Source: Pseudonocardia ammonioxydans (lineage in GTDB: Bacteria; Actinomycetota; Actinomycetes; Mycobacteriales; Pseudonocardiaceae). From it: a DNA stretch of 64,000 bases. This document shows positions 29,218 through 38,296 of this stretch, one piece after another (position 1 is the first letter of the stretch; each line of letters opens with the position of its first letter). The notes under the pieces were generated by a model. It did not search any database. It was not told the origin of the DNA and saw only the letters and a program-made list of their open reading frames with translations. Position numbers and translations under genes: made by a program. The DNA lies in contig NZ_FOUY01000001.1 of assembly GCF_900115005.1 (NCBI RefSeq), positions 310,001-374,000 of the forward strand. Reading direction: 5' to 3'.

Positions 29218-29888
29218 CCGCCCACCCCTACCGGGGCGCCGGCGAACGCCTCGAGGACGTCCGCGGTGCCGGTCACCACACCGCAGCGCTGGGCGACGTA
29301 CTCGCACGCGGCGTCGTGGTGGTGCCGGGAGAAGTCGGCGACGGCGTCGGCGACCAGGAACGGGGCGACGTCGCGCATGAACGCCTCCACCGCGGTGGCC
29401 TGGCACCCGATGTGGGCGTAGATGCCGGTGACCAGCAGCTGGGTGCGCCCGCTCGAGGCGAGCTGCTCGGCGAACGTGCTGCGCTGGAACGCGCTGTAGC
29501 GCCACTTGGTCAGGACCGCCTCGCCCGGCCGCGGCGCGAGCGCGTCGACGACGTCGGCGGCGGTGGGGTCGTCGTCGATCACCGCGCCGATCCCGTCACC
29601 CCAGAAGTCGGTGAGCAGGCCCCGGTCGGCGGGGTCCTGCCGGCCCGGCTGGGCGGTGTAGAACACCGGCACGCCGTTGTCGCGGCAGGCGGCGAGCAGT
29701 GCCGCGATGTTCCCGACGACGTCCGGGATCGGCGACCCCGCGTACGGCGCGAGGAAGTAGCGCTGCATGTCGTGCACCAGCAGGGCCGCCCGGGCGGGGT
29801 CGGGCCGCCAGTCGACCCGGCCGGACGGTCGCTCGGTGGGCTCCGGCAGCGAATAGGGCTCGATCCTGGGCAGGGACATCTCGCTCAC
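29214..29888 (-). CDS. Isochorismatase (2,3-dihydro-2,3-dihydroxybenzoate synthase)
   Basis: A 224-residue cysteine-type isochorismatase, the N-terminal part of EntB/DhbB without the carrier domain. The catalytic-type residues are Asp40 in VHDMQ, Lys128 in LTKWRYSAF and Cys162 in [10 protein letters not shown]. It hydrolyses isochorismate to 2,3-dihydro-DHB and pyruvate. GTG start at 29886-29888 overlaps the stop of the ligase gene. In EntB the enzyme and carrier form one polypeptide, so the split here is a real difference from the textbook system. Confidence 0.92.
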   Translation of the reverse strand: MSEMSLPRIEPYSLPEPTERPSGRVDWRPDPARAALLVHDMQRYFLAPYAGSPIPDVVGNIAALLAACRDNGVPVFYTAQPGRQDPADRGLLTDFWGDGIGAVIDDDPTAADVVDALAPRPGEAVLTKWRYSAFQRSTFAEQLASSGRTQLLVTGIYAHIGCQATAVEAFMRDVAPFLVADAVADFSRHHHDAACEYVAQRCGVVTGTADVLEAFAGAPVGVGG

Positions 29889-31552
29889 CTCTCCTCCGTG
29901 GCACGCGCACGCAGCGCGTCGCGCAGTTCGCGCTTGCTGGTCTTGCCGACCCCCGTCACCGGGAAGTCGGGCACGATCTCGATCAGGTCGGGGATCTTGA
30001 ACGCCGCCACCCCGCGCTCGCGGACGAACCGGCGCAGCACCGACCCCGCGGGCGTCTCACCGCCGGGCCGGGGCACCACGTAGGCGCAGGTCCGCTCACC
30101 GAGGTAGGTGTCCGGGACACCGATCACGGCCGCGTCCAGGACGTCCGGGTGGGCCATCAGGTGGTCCTCGACCTCGGTCGGGGCCACCTTCTCCCCACCC
30201 CGGTTGACCTGCTCCTTCACCCGGCCGACGACCTCCAGGTGCCCGGTCGGGGTACGGCGGACCAGGTCCCCGGTCCGGTAGAAGCCGTCGGTGGTGAAGG
30301 TGGTGGCGTTGTGCTCGGCCGCCCGGTAGTAGCCGCGGATCGTGTAGGGGCCGCGGGTCAGCAGGGCCCCCGCCCGGCCCGGCTCCACCTCGGCCGTCGA
30401 CGGCGCCGCCGGGTCGTCGGGGTCGACGACCCGGACCTCGTCGTCCGGTGAGATCGGCCGGCCCTGGGTGGTGAGCACCAGCTCGTCCGGGTCGTCCAGG
30501 CGGGTGTAGTTGACCAGGCCCTCGGCCATCCCGAAGACCTGCTGCAGCCGGCAGCCCAGCGCCGGCCCGATCCGTCCGGCCAGCTCCGGGCCGCACTTCG
30601 CGCCGCCGACCAGCACGACCTCCAGGCTGGACAGGTCGTGCGCGGTGCGCCCGGCCGCATCGGCCCACGCCGCGGCCAGCGGCGGGACCAGCCCGGTGAC
30701 CGTCACGCGCTCCCGCTCCACCAGCGCGAACGCGGTCGCCGGGTCCGGCGCGGGGGCCAGCACCGAGGCGGCACCGGCGTGCAGCGCACCGAACACACCG
30801 GGCGAGCTGAGCGGGAAGTTGTGCGCCACCGGCAGCGCGGCCAGGTAGACGCTGTCCGGGCGCAGCCCGCAGATCCGGGCGCTCTCCCGCACGCTGTAGA
30901 GGTAGTCGTCGTGGGTCCGCGGGATCAGCTTCGGCAGCCCGGTCGACCCGCCGGAGAGCTGCAGGAACGCCAGCCCCTCCGGGTCCGGGTCGGGCAGCTC
31001 CAGCGGCTCGGCGTCGAGCCCGGACAGCGGGACGGTGTTCGCCGTGCTGCCCCCGGCACCGGTGTCGAGCACGATCACCTCGCGCACCGAGGAGACCGCG
31101 TCGGCGGTCGCGCGGGCGAGCGCGCCGTGGTCGTAGCGGGCGTGGGTGTCCACGGTGAGCACCGCGGTCGCCTGCGACCACTCGGCGACGTGGCGCAGCT
31201 CGGTGTCGCGGTGCGCGGGCAGCGCGAACACCGGACGGGCACCGGCCCGGAACAGCGCGAGCACCACCGGCAGGAACTCGGGCACGTTGGGCAGTTGCAG
31301 CACCACGTTGTCCCCGGCCCGCACGCCGAGTCCGTGCAGGCCCGCGGCCAGCCGGTGCGCCCGCCGGTCCAGCTCGGCGAAGCTCCAGCGGTGCTCGGTC
31401 TCGCCCGTCCGCCCGACGACGGCGGTGCGCTCCGGGTAGGCGGCGGCCAGCAGCGACAGCCAGCTGCCGAAGCTGCGGCCGTGCCAGTGCCCGGCCGCCC
31501 GGTAGCGCGCGGCGACCTCCGGCGGCCAGGGGGTGTGCTCGGGGCCGTTCAT
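29885..31552 (-). CDS. dhbE: 2,3-Dihydroxybenzoate-AMP ligase
   Basis: A 555-residue stand-alone adenylation enzyme that activates the aryl acid and loads the carrier protein. ATP-binding core is [19 protein letters not shown]. Two pocket positions separate DHB from salicylate enzymes: the HNFPLSSPG motif near residue 243 has Ser, and [14 protein letters not shown] near 339 has Val, both as in DhbE/EntE, which argues for 2,3-DHB rather than salicylate. The A10 lysine region reads [13 protein letters not shown] at 31550-31552 overlaps the isochorismate synthase stop. Confidence 0.93.
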   Translation of the reverse strand: MNGPEHTPWPPEVAARYRAAGHWHGRSFGSWLSLLAAAYPERTAVVGRTGETEHRWSFAELDRRAHRLAAGLHGLGVRAGDNVVLQLPNVPEFLPVVLALFRAGARPVFALPAHRDTELRHVAEWSQATAVLTVDTHARYDHGALARATADAVSSVREVIVLDTGAGGSTANTVPLSGLDAEPLELPDPDPEGLAFLQLSGGSTGLPKLIPRTHDDYLYSVRESARICGLRPDSVYLAALPVAHNFPLSSPGVFGALHAGAASVLAPAPDPATAFALVERERVTVTGLVPPLAAAWADAAGRTAHDLSSLEVVLVGGAKCGPELAGRIGPALGCRLQQVFGMAEGLVNYTRLDDPDELVLTTQGRPISPDDEVRVVDPDDPAAPSTAEVEPGRAGALLTRGPYTIRGYYRAAEHNATTFTTDGFYRTGDLVRRTPTGHLEVVGRVKEQVNRGGEKVAPTEVEDHLMAHPDVLDAAVIGVPDTYLGERTCAYVVPRPGGETPAGSVLRRFVRERGVAAFKIPDLIEIVPDFPVTGVGKTSKRELRDALRARATEER

Positions 31553-32745
31553 GCGACCGCCTCCACCGCGATCGCCCGCAGCAGGGTCCGGAACTTGGCC
31601 CGGGTCTCGGCGACCTCCGCCTCCGGGTCGGACCCGGCGACGACACCGGCTCCGGCGAACAGCCGCACGGTGCGCTCGCAGACCTCCGCGCCGCGGATGG
31701 CCAGGACCCACTCGCCGTCGCCGTCGGCGTCGACCCAGCCGGTCATCCCGCTGTAGTAGCGGCGGTCGGCCGGTTCGATGGCCCGGATGGCGTCCCGGGC
31801 GGCCGGCACCGGGACCCCGCAGACGGCCGGTGTCGGGTGCAGCGCGTGGGCCAGGTGCAGCGCGCTCACCGACGGGTCGGCGAGCCGGCCGGTGATCCGG
31901 CTGGACAGGTGCCACATGGTCGGGGTGCCGATCACGTCCGGCCCGTCCGGGGCGTCGACCTCGGTGCAGAACCGGCGCAGCACCCCGGCCACCTGGTCGG
32001 CCACCATGGCGTGCTCGGCGCGGTCCTTGGCCGACGCCCGCAGCTCGGCGATCCGGGCCTCGTTCTCGGCCGCGTCCCCGGAGCGGGGCCGCGACCCGGC
32101 GAGCGGGTTCGCCACCACGGTGTCGCCCTCCCGCGACACCAGTAGCTCGGGGCTGGCCCCGACCAGCGTGCGCGGCGCCGGGTCCCCGGCCGCGGTGACG
32201 TCGGCGGCGAACGCGTAGGCCCCCGGGTCGGCCAGCACGAGCCGGGTGAGCAGGTCCGGCACCGACACCGGGTCCTGCGAGGTCAGCTCCAGCGCGCGGG
32301 CCAGCACCACCTTCTCCAGCCCACCGGCGTCGATCAGCTCGAGCGCCCGGCGGACCCCGTCGGCGTAGACCTGGGGGGCGGGTTCGTGCCGCACGGACCA
32401 CGCCCCGCCGGGCGGCTCCGGCACCCGCACCGGTGGTTCCGGGGTCGTGGCCGGCGCGGCCCGGCGGACCAGCGCGGGGACGAGCAGGCTGCGCGGCGCG
32501 TCCGGGGCGAACCCGATCGCGCCGACCACCACCGGGTCCGGGTGCCCGGCCTCGCGGGCCGCGGCGAGCGTGGCCGCGGCCGCGTCACCCGGGCAGCCGG
32601 TCCCGCCCGGCACCACCGTGTGCACGCCGTCGGCGAGCAGGGTGCCGCGCGGCGAGCGGTGGAAGAACGAGCCGGGCAGATAGGCGGCGAGCAGGTCACC
32701 CGGGAGGTGCTCCGGGCGGGGACGTACGGGAGCAGGGCTGGACAC
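31549..32745 (-). CDS. dhbC: Isochorismate synthase
   Basis: A 398-residue chorismate-using enzyme of the EntC/DhbC family. Visible family blocks: [48 protein letters not shown], the substrate-site motif [21 protein letters not shown], and [20 protein letters not shown] near the end. It turns chorismate into isochorismate as the first step to 2,3-DHB. Start is the GTG at 32743-32745 (AAGGAA upstream); the frame is open further but unsupported. It begins 53 bp after dhbA, the only non-overlapping step in the DHB part of the operon. Confidence 0.92.
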   Translation of the reverse strand: MSSPAPVRPRPEHLPGDLLAAYLPGSFFHRSPRGTLLADGVHTVVPGGTGCPGDAAAATLAAAREAGHPDPVVVGAIGFAPDAPRSLLVPALVRRAAPATTPEPPVRVPEPPGGAWSVRHEPAPQVYADGVRRALELIDAGGLEKVVLARALELTSQDPVSVPDLLTRLVLADPGAYAFAADVTAAGDPAPRTLVGASPELLVSREGDTVVANPLAGSRPRSGDAAENEARIAELRASAKDRAEHAMVADQVAGVLRRFCTEVDAPDGPDVIGTPTMWHLSSRITGRLADPSVSALHLAHALHPTPAVCGVPVPAARDAIRAIEPADRRYYSGMTGWVDADGDGEWVLAIRGAEVCERTVRLFAGAGVVAGSDPEAEVAETRAKFRTLLRAIAVEAVA

Positions 32746-32798
32746 CTGACGTTTCCTTCCGGTTGCCGCCGGGCGGCGCGGGTCGGTGTCTCGGCCGG

Positions 32799-33581
32799 TC
32801 AGAGGCCGAGACTCGCACCACCGTCGACGGTCAGGGACTGCATCGTGATGTGCCGGGCACCGTCGCCCGCGAGGAACAGGACCGCCGCCGCCACGTCCGT
32901 GGGGTCGGCGATGCGGCCGAGCGGGATCCCGAGCCGGTAGCGCTCCGGTGCCCCGGCCACGACGGCGGCGGCGCCGTCGTCGTCGGCCGGGTCCGGCCAC
33001 AGGTCCCGCTGCATGGCGGTGTCGGTCGCGCCGGGGCACACGACGTTGCACCGCACGTGGGGGGCGAGCTCCAGGCCCAGGGTGCGGGTCAGCGACACCG
33101 ACGCCGCCTTGGACGCGGCGTAGGCGGCCATCCCGGCCCGCGGGGTCCGCGACGCGTCCGAGGCCACGGTGACGATGGCGCCGTCACCGCGCTCGTACAT
33201 CCGCCGCCCGGCGGCCCGGCCGGTGTTCCACACCCCGGTGGTGTTGACGGCGAGGCAGGCGGCGAGGTCGTCGGCACCCGCGTCCAGGACGGTCCCGGTG
33301 CGCAGCACCCCGGCCGCGTTCACCAGCAGACCCAGCGGGCCGAGCGCGGCCTCCGCCTCGGCGACGGCCGCCTCGACGGCATCGGCGTCGGTGACGTCGG
33401 CGACGAGCCCCCGGGCCGCGGGCCCGCCGGGCGGGCCGAGCCCCGCGGCCGCGTCCCGCACCGCGGGGTCACGGTCGAGCAGGACCACCGGGCGGCCGTC
33501 GGCCGCCAGCGCCGCCGCCACCGCCGCGCCGATGCCCCGGGCCGCGCCGGTGACCAGCGCGACCCTCGGGGCCGCGGTCAT
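32799..33581 (-). CDS. dhbA: 2,3-Dihydro-2,3-dihydroxybenzoate dehydrogenase
   Basis: A 260-residue short-chain dehydrogenase. NAD site TGAARGIG at residues 11-18, NAG-type motif NAAGVL near 88, catalytic Tyr154 and Lys158 in YAASK, and PGATDT after it as in EntA/DhbA. In this operon it must oxidise 2,3-dihydro-DHB to DHB. The ATG at 33579-33581 overlaps the binding-protein stop as ATGA. The general SDR fold alone would not give the substrate; the operon does. Confidence 0.9.
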   Translation of the reverse strand: MTAAPRVALVTGAARGIGAAVAAALAADGRPVVLLDRDPAVRDAAAGLGPPGGPAARGLVADVTDADAVEAAVAEAEAALGPLGLLVNAAGVLRTGTVLDAGADDLAACLAVNTTGVWNTGRAAGRRMYERGDGAIVTVASDASRTPRAGMAAYAASKAASVSLTRTLGLELAPHVRCNVVCPGATDTAMQRDLWPDPADDDGAAAVVAGAPERYRLGIPLGRIADPTDVAAAVLFLAGDGARHITMQSLTVDGGASLGL

Positions 33582-34579
33582 CCGGTCTGACCGGCGAACG
33601 TCTGCTCGTACAGATCCAGTGTCGCCATCGCCCCGTCGAAGTCGGGCCGGTAGCTGGCCGCGGGGACCTCCCACACGTTCCCGGACCGGAACGAGGGCAG
33701 CTGGGCGTAGTTCGGGTCCTTCCTCAGCTCCTCGACCGACCGGCCGCCGGCGTTGGCCACGATCGCGTTCGGCGCGTCCGCGATCTCGCCCAGCAGCTCG
33801 GGGCTGATCTCCAGGGTGTCGCCGGTGCTGGCCAGCCGGGCGTCGGGGGCGCGGGCGACGACGTCGACCGGGTTGATCCCGACGTCCTTGCCGAGTGCGG
33901 GCAGCGCCGCGTCGCCCGGGACCAGGTAGGTCTTGTCCGAGGCGAACGATCCGATGTAGACGAACTCGCCCTCCGGGAGCGTGATCGCGGACTTCACCTG
34001 CTCGACCCGGTCCTGGTAGCGCTCCAGCAGCGGCGCGACGGCGTCGGTCGCGTTCACCGCGTCGGCGACGGCGCCCAGCTGGTCCTGCCAGGCGGTGAGG
34101 GTGCGCGGGACCAGCACGGTCGGCGCGATCTCGGCGAGGCGGTCGTAGGCCTCGGCGGCCTGCACCGCGGTGATGCCCTGGCCGCCACCGATGATCAGGT
34201 CCGGCTGCGCGGCCGCGACGGCCTCGATGGAGAGCGAGTCGCCCGCGGGCAGCTGCTCGGTACCGGCGGCGCGGGCCGGCTCGGCCCAGGCCGGCGGGAA
34301 CCCCCCGTCGAAGTTCGTGATGCCGAGGACGCGGGTGTCGGTCGCGACCGGCGGCTTCTCGAGCGCGTAGAGGTACCCGGCGAGGCCGCCGGAGAGCACG
34401 ACGATGCGCTGCGGATCGGCCGGGACCTCCAGCGGACCCTTGTCGGTGGTGATGGTCCGCGTACCGGCGGCCTCACCGCCCCCACCCTCGCCGGCTCCCG
34501 ACCCGCAGGCCGTCACCAGTCCCAGGAGGACGGCGAGCAGCGCGGCCGACAACGCGCGCACAGATGATCTACCCGACAT
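33578..34579 (-). CDS. Iron-siderophore binding lipoprotein
   Basis: A 333-residue FepB/FecB-type binding protein. Signal peptide residues 1-25 end in the lipobox LVTAC. The periplasmic-binding type III fold shows as [33 protein letters not shown] ([14 protein letters not shown]) and a long central helix ([16 protein letters not shown]). It is the first gene of the siderophore transcript, with an iron box 43 bp before its start, and is likely the receptor for the siderophore made by the genes behind it. No permease or ATPase genes adjoin it; the FecCDE set at 3686-6551 may serve. Confidence 0.9.
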   Translation of the reverse strand: MSGRSSVRALSAALLAVLLGLVTACGSGAGEGGGGEAAGTRTITTDKGPLEVPADPQRIVVLSGGLAGYLYALEKPPVATDTRVLGITNFDGGFPPAWAEPARAAGTEQLPAGDSLSIEAVAAAQPDLIIGGGQGITAVQAAEAYDRLAEIAPTVLVPRTLTAWQDQLGAVADAVNATDAVAPLLERYQDRVEQVKSAITLPEGEFVYIGSFASDKTYLVPGDAALPALGKDVGINPVDVVARAPDARLASTGDTLEISPELLGEIADAPNAIVANAGGRSVEELRKDPNYAQLPSFRSGNVWEVPAASYRPDFDGAMATLDLYEQTFAGQTG

Positions 34580-34621
34580 TCGGGCCCCTTCCAGAGGTTC
34601 CTCGCTGTTGCGACGAACCTA

Positions 34622-34640
34622 TGAAGTTAGCCTCGCCTTA
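34622..34640. promoter_or_regulatory. Iron box (IdeR/DtxR-type operator) of the siderophore operon
   Basis: TGAAGTTAGCCTCGCCTTA matches the IdeR/DtxR consensus TWAGGTWAGSCTWACCTWA at 15 of 19 positions by my count. It sits in the 110-bp gap before the binding-protein gene 33578-34579 and is the only operator-like site ahead of the whole biosynthetic chain to 17271, so iron repression of the entire transcript is expected. Confidence 0.72.
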
Positions 34641-34689
34641 ACAAGAGGTAGCGTCATCTGAATTGATGACTGAGATCATCGCGACACCG

Positions 34690-35616
34690 TCACCCGGCGT
34701 AGTCCGATACCTCCATCTGCTCGGCCGCATCAGCGATGTCCTGCTCCGTGGGTGCCTCGTCCTGGGTCATGTCCCGTCGCCAGTAGCCGGTGAACGACAC
34801 CGCGCGCTTGTCCAGGCCGCGCTCGCCGACCAGGTGCCGGCGCACCGCCCGCACCGCGGACGCCTCCCCCGCCACCCAGGCGAACACCGCACCCTCGGCC
34901 CCCTCCACAGCGCCCGGGAGCTGCACCGCGCGCACGGCGTCGAGCAGCGAGCCCGGCCGGTGCACCCAGTGCACGGTGAGCTCCGCGTCCGAGGTCAGGA
35001 CCTGCTCCTCGGCGGCGTCGGCGACCTCGACCACCACGACCGCACGGACCCCGGCCGGGAGGGCCTCCAGCGACGCCGCGATCGCCGGGAGCGCGGTCTC
35101 GTCGCCGGCGAACAGGCGGACCGGCTGCCCGGACGGCGCCCGGTACCCGGCGACCGCGGGCCCCAGCACCCCGACGACGTCCCCGACGGCCGCGCGCGCC
35201 GCCCACCGGCTCGCGGGCGCGGCCCCGTCACCGTGGCCGCTGTCGCCGGGCTCGCTGTCACCGTGGCCGCTGCCGCCGTGCTCGCCGTCGCCGTGCAGCA
35301 CGAAATCGATCACCATCCGGCCGCGGCCGGGGTCCAGCGCGCGCACCGTGTACGACCGCATCCAGGGCCTGCGTTCCTCCGGCACGGCGAGGTAGCGGGC
35401 GTACCAGCCGGCGACACCGCTGCCGTCCTCCGGCGCACCCGGGATCTCGGGGACGCCGCCGTCCCGGGCGAAGAACAGCTTCACCTGCTGGTCCGGGGCG
35501 ATCGACCGCGCGCCGCGCCAGCCCTCGGACTCACAGGTGATCCGGCGCAGCCGCGGGGTGGGTCGCTCGACCTGCACCACTCGGCCGAGCACGTACGGGG
35601 GCAGGGGCTGCGTCAC
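34690..35616 (-). CDS. Siderophore-interacting FAD reductase, second copy
   Basis: A 308-residue SIP/ViuB family flavoprotein. FAD motif RSYTVRALDP near residue 87, then RLFAGDETALPAIAASL and FAWVAGEASAVRAVRRHL. It differs from 28070-28984 by lacking the His tail; instead a Gly/Asp/Ser/His-rich insertion (residues about 107-131) splits the FAD domain between the strand FVLHGDG and the segment RWAARAAVGDVVG. An iron box lies 26 bp upstream. It is followed, after 110 bp with a second iron box, by the siderophore operon. Confidence 0.9.
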   Translation of the reverse strand: MTQPLPPYVLGRVVQVERPTPRLRRITCESEGWRGARSIAPDQQVKLFFARDGGVPEIPGAPEDGSGVAGWYARYLAVPEERRPWMRSYTVRALDPGRGRMVIDFVLHGDGEHGGSGHGDSEPGDSGHGDGAAPASRWAARAAVGDVVGVLGPAVAGYRAPSGQPVRLFAGDETALPAIAASLEALPAGVRAVVVVEVADAAEEQVLTSDAELTVHWVHRPGSLLDAVRAVQLPGAVEGAEGAVFAWVAGEASAVRAVRRHLVGERGLDKRAVSFTGYWRRDMTQDEAPTEQDIADAAEQMEVSDYAG

Positions 35617-35641
35617 GGGAACTCCTCGTCCACACCAGAGA

Positions 35642-35660
35642 TGAGGTGAACCTTAGCTAT
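35642..35660. promoter_or_regulatory. Iron box (IdeR/DtxR-type operator) before the second SIP gene
   Basis: Read on the minus strand, ATAGCTAAGGTTCACCTCA fits the IdeR/DtxR consensus at 14 of 19 positions. It lies between the SIP gene (start 35616) and the divergent TetR gene (start 35704), so it may control either or both. Confidence 0.65.
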
Positions 35661-35703
35661 CCCTGAACAACGTTCGCAATCGTCGCCGACGTACGGTGTC
35701 CCG

Positions 35704-36375
35704 GTGCCGACCACACCGCACGCACGGTCGGGCCGGCCGGGCCCCAAGCCGCGCCTGACCCGGCAGGAGATCGTCGAGGCCGCGGTCGCGGTCGGTGTCG
35801 ACCGCCTCTCGGTCGGCGCGGTCGCCGAGCACCTGGGCGTCGCGCCCGGGACCCTCTACCGCTACGTCGACGGCCTGACCGAGATCGCCTCGGCAGCGGT
35901 CGCGCTGGTGCTGGCGCGCACCCCGCTGCCGGATCCGGGCCGGGGCTGGCGGGCGTTCCTCGAGGCCGAGGCCGGGCTCGCGTTCGACCTGCTGCTGGGC
36001 TGCTCCGGGCTGATCCGCGACCTGGACGCCGACCTGGGCGCGGTCGCCGGGGACCGGGCCGGGCGGATCGTCGCGACCCTGCAGCACGCGGGCTTCGGCC
36101 CCACGGCCGCGGTGCGGGTCACCGACGCGGTGCTCGACACCGTGGCGGACGGGATCCGGCAGACCCGGTGGGTGCGCGGGCCGGACGGCGGCCCCGGCGA
36201 CCTGTCCGAGCCCGCCCGCGCCTACCTGGCCACGATCGACGAACCGGTCCGGGCCGAGGTGCGCGGCCTGATGACCGATCCGCGTCACCACGTGCTGGAC
36301 AAGGTCGCCCTGGTGCTCGACGGCGTGGAGCACCGCCGCGCGCGCGGGCAGGAGGGCTACGCCGGCATCGCGTGA
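35704..36375 (+). CDS. TetR/AcrR family transcriptional regulator
   Basis: A 223-residue regulator. The N-terminal helix-turn-helix covers residues about 18-62: TRQEIVEAAVAVG, LSVGAVAEHLGVAPGTLYRYVDG, a textbook TetR DNA-binding segment. The C-terminal ligand-sensing half has no recognisable relatives by eye. It diverges from the SIP gene across an 87-bp gap with an iron box, so it could respond to a siderophore or control export; that is inference. GTG start. It ends 11 bp from the convergent gene 36387-37395. Confidence 0.85.
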   Translation: MPTTPHARSGRPGPKPRLTRQEIVEAAVAVGVDRLSVGAVAEHLGVAPGTLYRYVDGLTEIASAAVALVLARTPLPDPGRGWRAFLEAEAGLAFDLLLGCSGLIRDLDADLGAVAGDRAGRIVATLQHAGFGPTAAVRVTDAVLDTVADGIRQTRWVRGPDGGPGDLSEPARAYLATIDEPVRAEVRGLMTDPRHHVLDKVALVLDGVEHRRARGQEGYAGIA

Positions 36376-36386
36376 CCGCGGGCCGC

Positions 36387-37395
36387 TCACCCGCCGTTGC
36401 GGTCGCCGTCCGGGTCGAGCAGGTCGGGCCCGGGAGCCGCCCGGCCCCGCCAGGCGGCGAGCACGGCCGGGTCCGCGCCCCGGTGGGCGAGCACGCGCAG
36501 GGCCACCGCCTGCGCGGCGCGACCCGCCGGCCCGTCCGGACGCACGGCGCCCGCCGCCGGCCCGTCCGGCCCGTGACCGGCCGCGACGGCGGCGTCCACC
36601 CGCGCGGTGATCTCCCGCTGGGCCGGGTCCCCGAACCGCTCCAGGAGCCGGTCGAAGGCGGCCAGGCGCTCCGGGTCGAACGGCGCCGGGCGCCCCGTCA
36701 GGTCGGTCAGCGGGTGTGCCGGGTAGGTGCGCGCACGGCAGGTACCCCTTCGGCACCGGGACGGTCGCGGCGTGCGTGCGCCCGGCCCGCAGCACGTGCG
36801 GGAGCAGGTGGGTGTGCGGGCCGTCCGGTGAGCGCCCGTCCGGCGGCGGGATCGGGGCGTAGACCTCGACCCGGCCGACCGCGGTCGTGAACACCCGGTG
36901 CGGGCCGGCCGCGACCACCGCGGCGTTGAGCTCCGCGTCCTGCGGGCGCCCCTGCGCGGCGCGCAGGAGGGCGAGCAGCTCCGGGTCGGCGGTACGGATG
37001 CAGACGTCCACCGTGGACGTCCCGATCCCGAGGTCGACGAGCTCGGCGTCCCGGTCGGCGGCGCGCAGCGCGCCCCGGTCCGGCCCGAGTCCGGTCACCA
37101 CGGTGCGGGCCGCACGCCGCGCCGCGCCGGTGGGCAGGCACAGCGCGACCGCGTGGTTCCAGTGGTCCTCCGGGCCGACCGGCGTGCGGTAGGCGAGTGC
37201 CCGGGTGCCGGCGGGCGGGTCGAGCCGGATCCCGCCCCGGTCGGTGACGAGGGTGCCGGGTCCGGTCCGCACCGGCTCGTCCGGGAGCCGGACGAACTCG
37301 GCGATCGCCCCCGGGGCGCCCATGCTCCAGCCGGCGTCCGGGTCGGCCAAATGTCCGGTCACCAGCTCCGCGACGGCATCCATGACGGCGTCCAT
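36387..37395 (-). pseudogene. Protein of unknown function, interrupted by a one-base frameshift
   Basis: From the ATG at 37393-37395 the frame reads a coherent soluble protein (AELVTGHLADPDAGWSMGAP near the start; VEVYAPIPPPDGRS in the middle) up to VPKGYLPCAH near 36735. There it leaves for low-complexity sequence, while another frame resumes with YPAHPLTDLTGRPAPFDPERL and runs to a stop at 36387. Dropping one C near 36725-36740 joins the two into about 335 residues. I do not recognise the family. It lies 49 bp after the DppC gene 37445-38296 and so belongs to that importer operon. Sequencing error and true mutation are both possible. Confidence 0.65.
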
Positions 37396-37444
37396 GACAG
37401 CACTCTCCCTCCTCCGGGCCCGGTACACCGGCCGGGCACGTCGC

Positions 37445-38296
37445 TCATCGGGCACCCGCCCGTTCCCAGCGCCGCCCGCACCACAGTGCGGTCCCGGCGG
37501 TCAGCACGACGGCGACCGAGGGCACCAGCACCACGTGCGGCGCGGTGAACAGGTACTCGCGGCCCTCGGCGACCATGGCTCCCCACTCGGCGGTCGGCGG
37601 CTGCACGCCGAGGCCGAGGAACGACAGCCCGGACACGGTCAGCAGTGTGCTCGCGAAGCGCACACAGGCGTGCGCGGCCAGCGGCGGCAGCACGTTGCGC
37701 CCGACGTGGCCGGCCAGCACCCGGACCGGGCCCGCGCCGAGCGAGACCGCCGCGGTGACGTACTCGCGGTCGCGCTCGGCCAGGGTCAGCAGGTAGGCCT
37801 GGCGGGCGAACGGCGTCCAGGCGATCGCGGTGACCGCCACCAGCAGCGACGCCGCGCCCGGCCCCAGCGCCACCGCCGCCACCAGTCCGAACAGGACCAC
37901 CGGGATCGCCGCGAGCACGTCGACGAACCGCATCACGACCCGGCCGAACGCACCGGTCGCCGCGGCCGCCATCCCCACCGAGACCCCCGCGGCGCCGGTG
38001 ACCAGCACGGCGAACAGGCTCAGCCCGATCGTCAGCCGTCCACCGTGGACCAGCCGGGCGAGCAGGTCCCGGCCCAGCTGGTCGGTGCCCAGCGGGTGCC
38101 CCGCCGACGGGCCGGCCAGCAGCCCCGCGAAGTCGGCCCGGTCCGGGTCGGCCACCAGCAGCGGGCAGATCACCAGGAACGTGAGGACCACGAGGACCAC
38201 GCCCGCGGCGGCCACCGCCCGAGGGGGTGTCCGTCCGGTGCGCGGCCGGGTCACCGGCGGGCGCCGCCCGTGCGCGGCGCCGCTGGACACGCTCAC
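37445..38296 (-). CDS. Peptide/nickel-type ABC permease, DppC family
   Basis: A 283-residue permease with the DppC signature HPLGTDQLGRDLLARLVHGG near residue 69 and the C-terminal SFLGLGVQPPTAEWGAM motif. About six membrane helices. Start is the GTG at 38294-38296, a GTGA overlap with the DppB stop. No ATPase gene follows: the next gene is the unknown protein 36387-37395 and then a convergent TetR gene, so the transporter must borrow an ATPase from elsewhere. Confidence 0.88.
   Translation of the reverse strand: MSVSSGAAHGRRPPVTRPRTGRTPPRAVAAAGVVLVVLTFLVICPLLVADPDRADFAGLLAGPSAGHPLGTDQLGRDLLARLVHGGRLTIGLSLFAVLVTGAAGVSVGMAAAATGAFGRVVMRFVDVLAAIPVVLFGLVAAVALGPGAASLLVAVTAIAWTPFARQAYLLTLAERDREYVTAAVSLGAGPVRVLAGHVGRNVLPPLAAHACVRFASTLLTVSGLSFLGLGVQPPTAEWGAMVAEGREYLFTAPHVVLVPSVAVVLTAGTALWCGRRWERAGAR

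Noticed and set aside
18872..29380. A continuous open frame of about 3500 codons on the plus strand opposite the NRPS and neighbouring genes
   Set aside because: It is antisense shadow in very GC-rich DNA; composition is Arg/Gly/Pro/His-rich with no domains, while the minus strand carries clear NRPS motifs.
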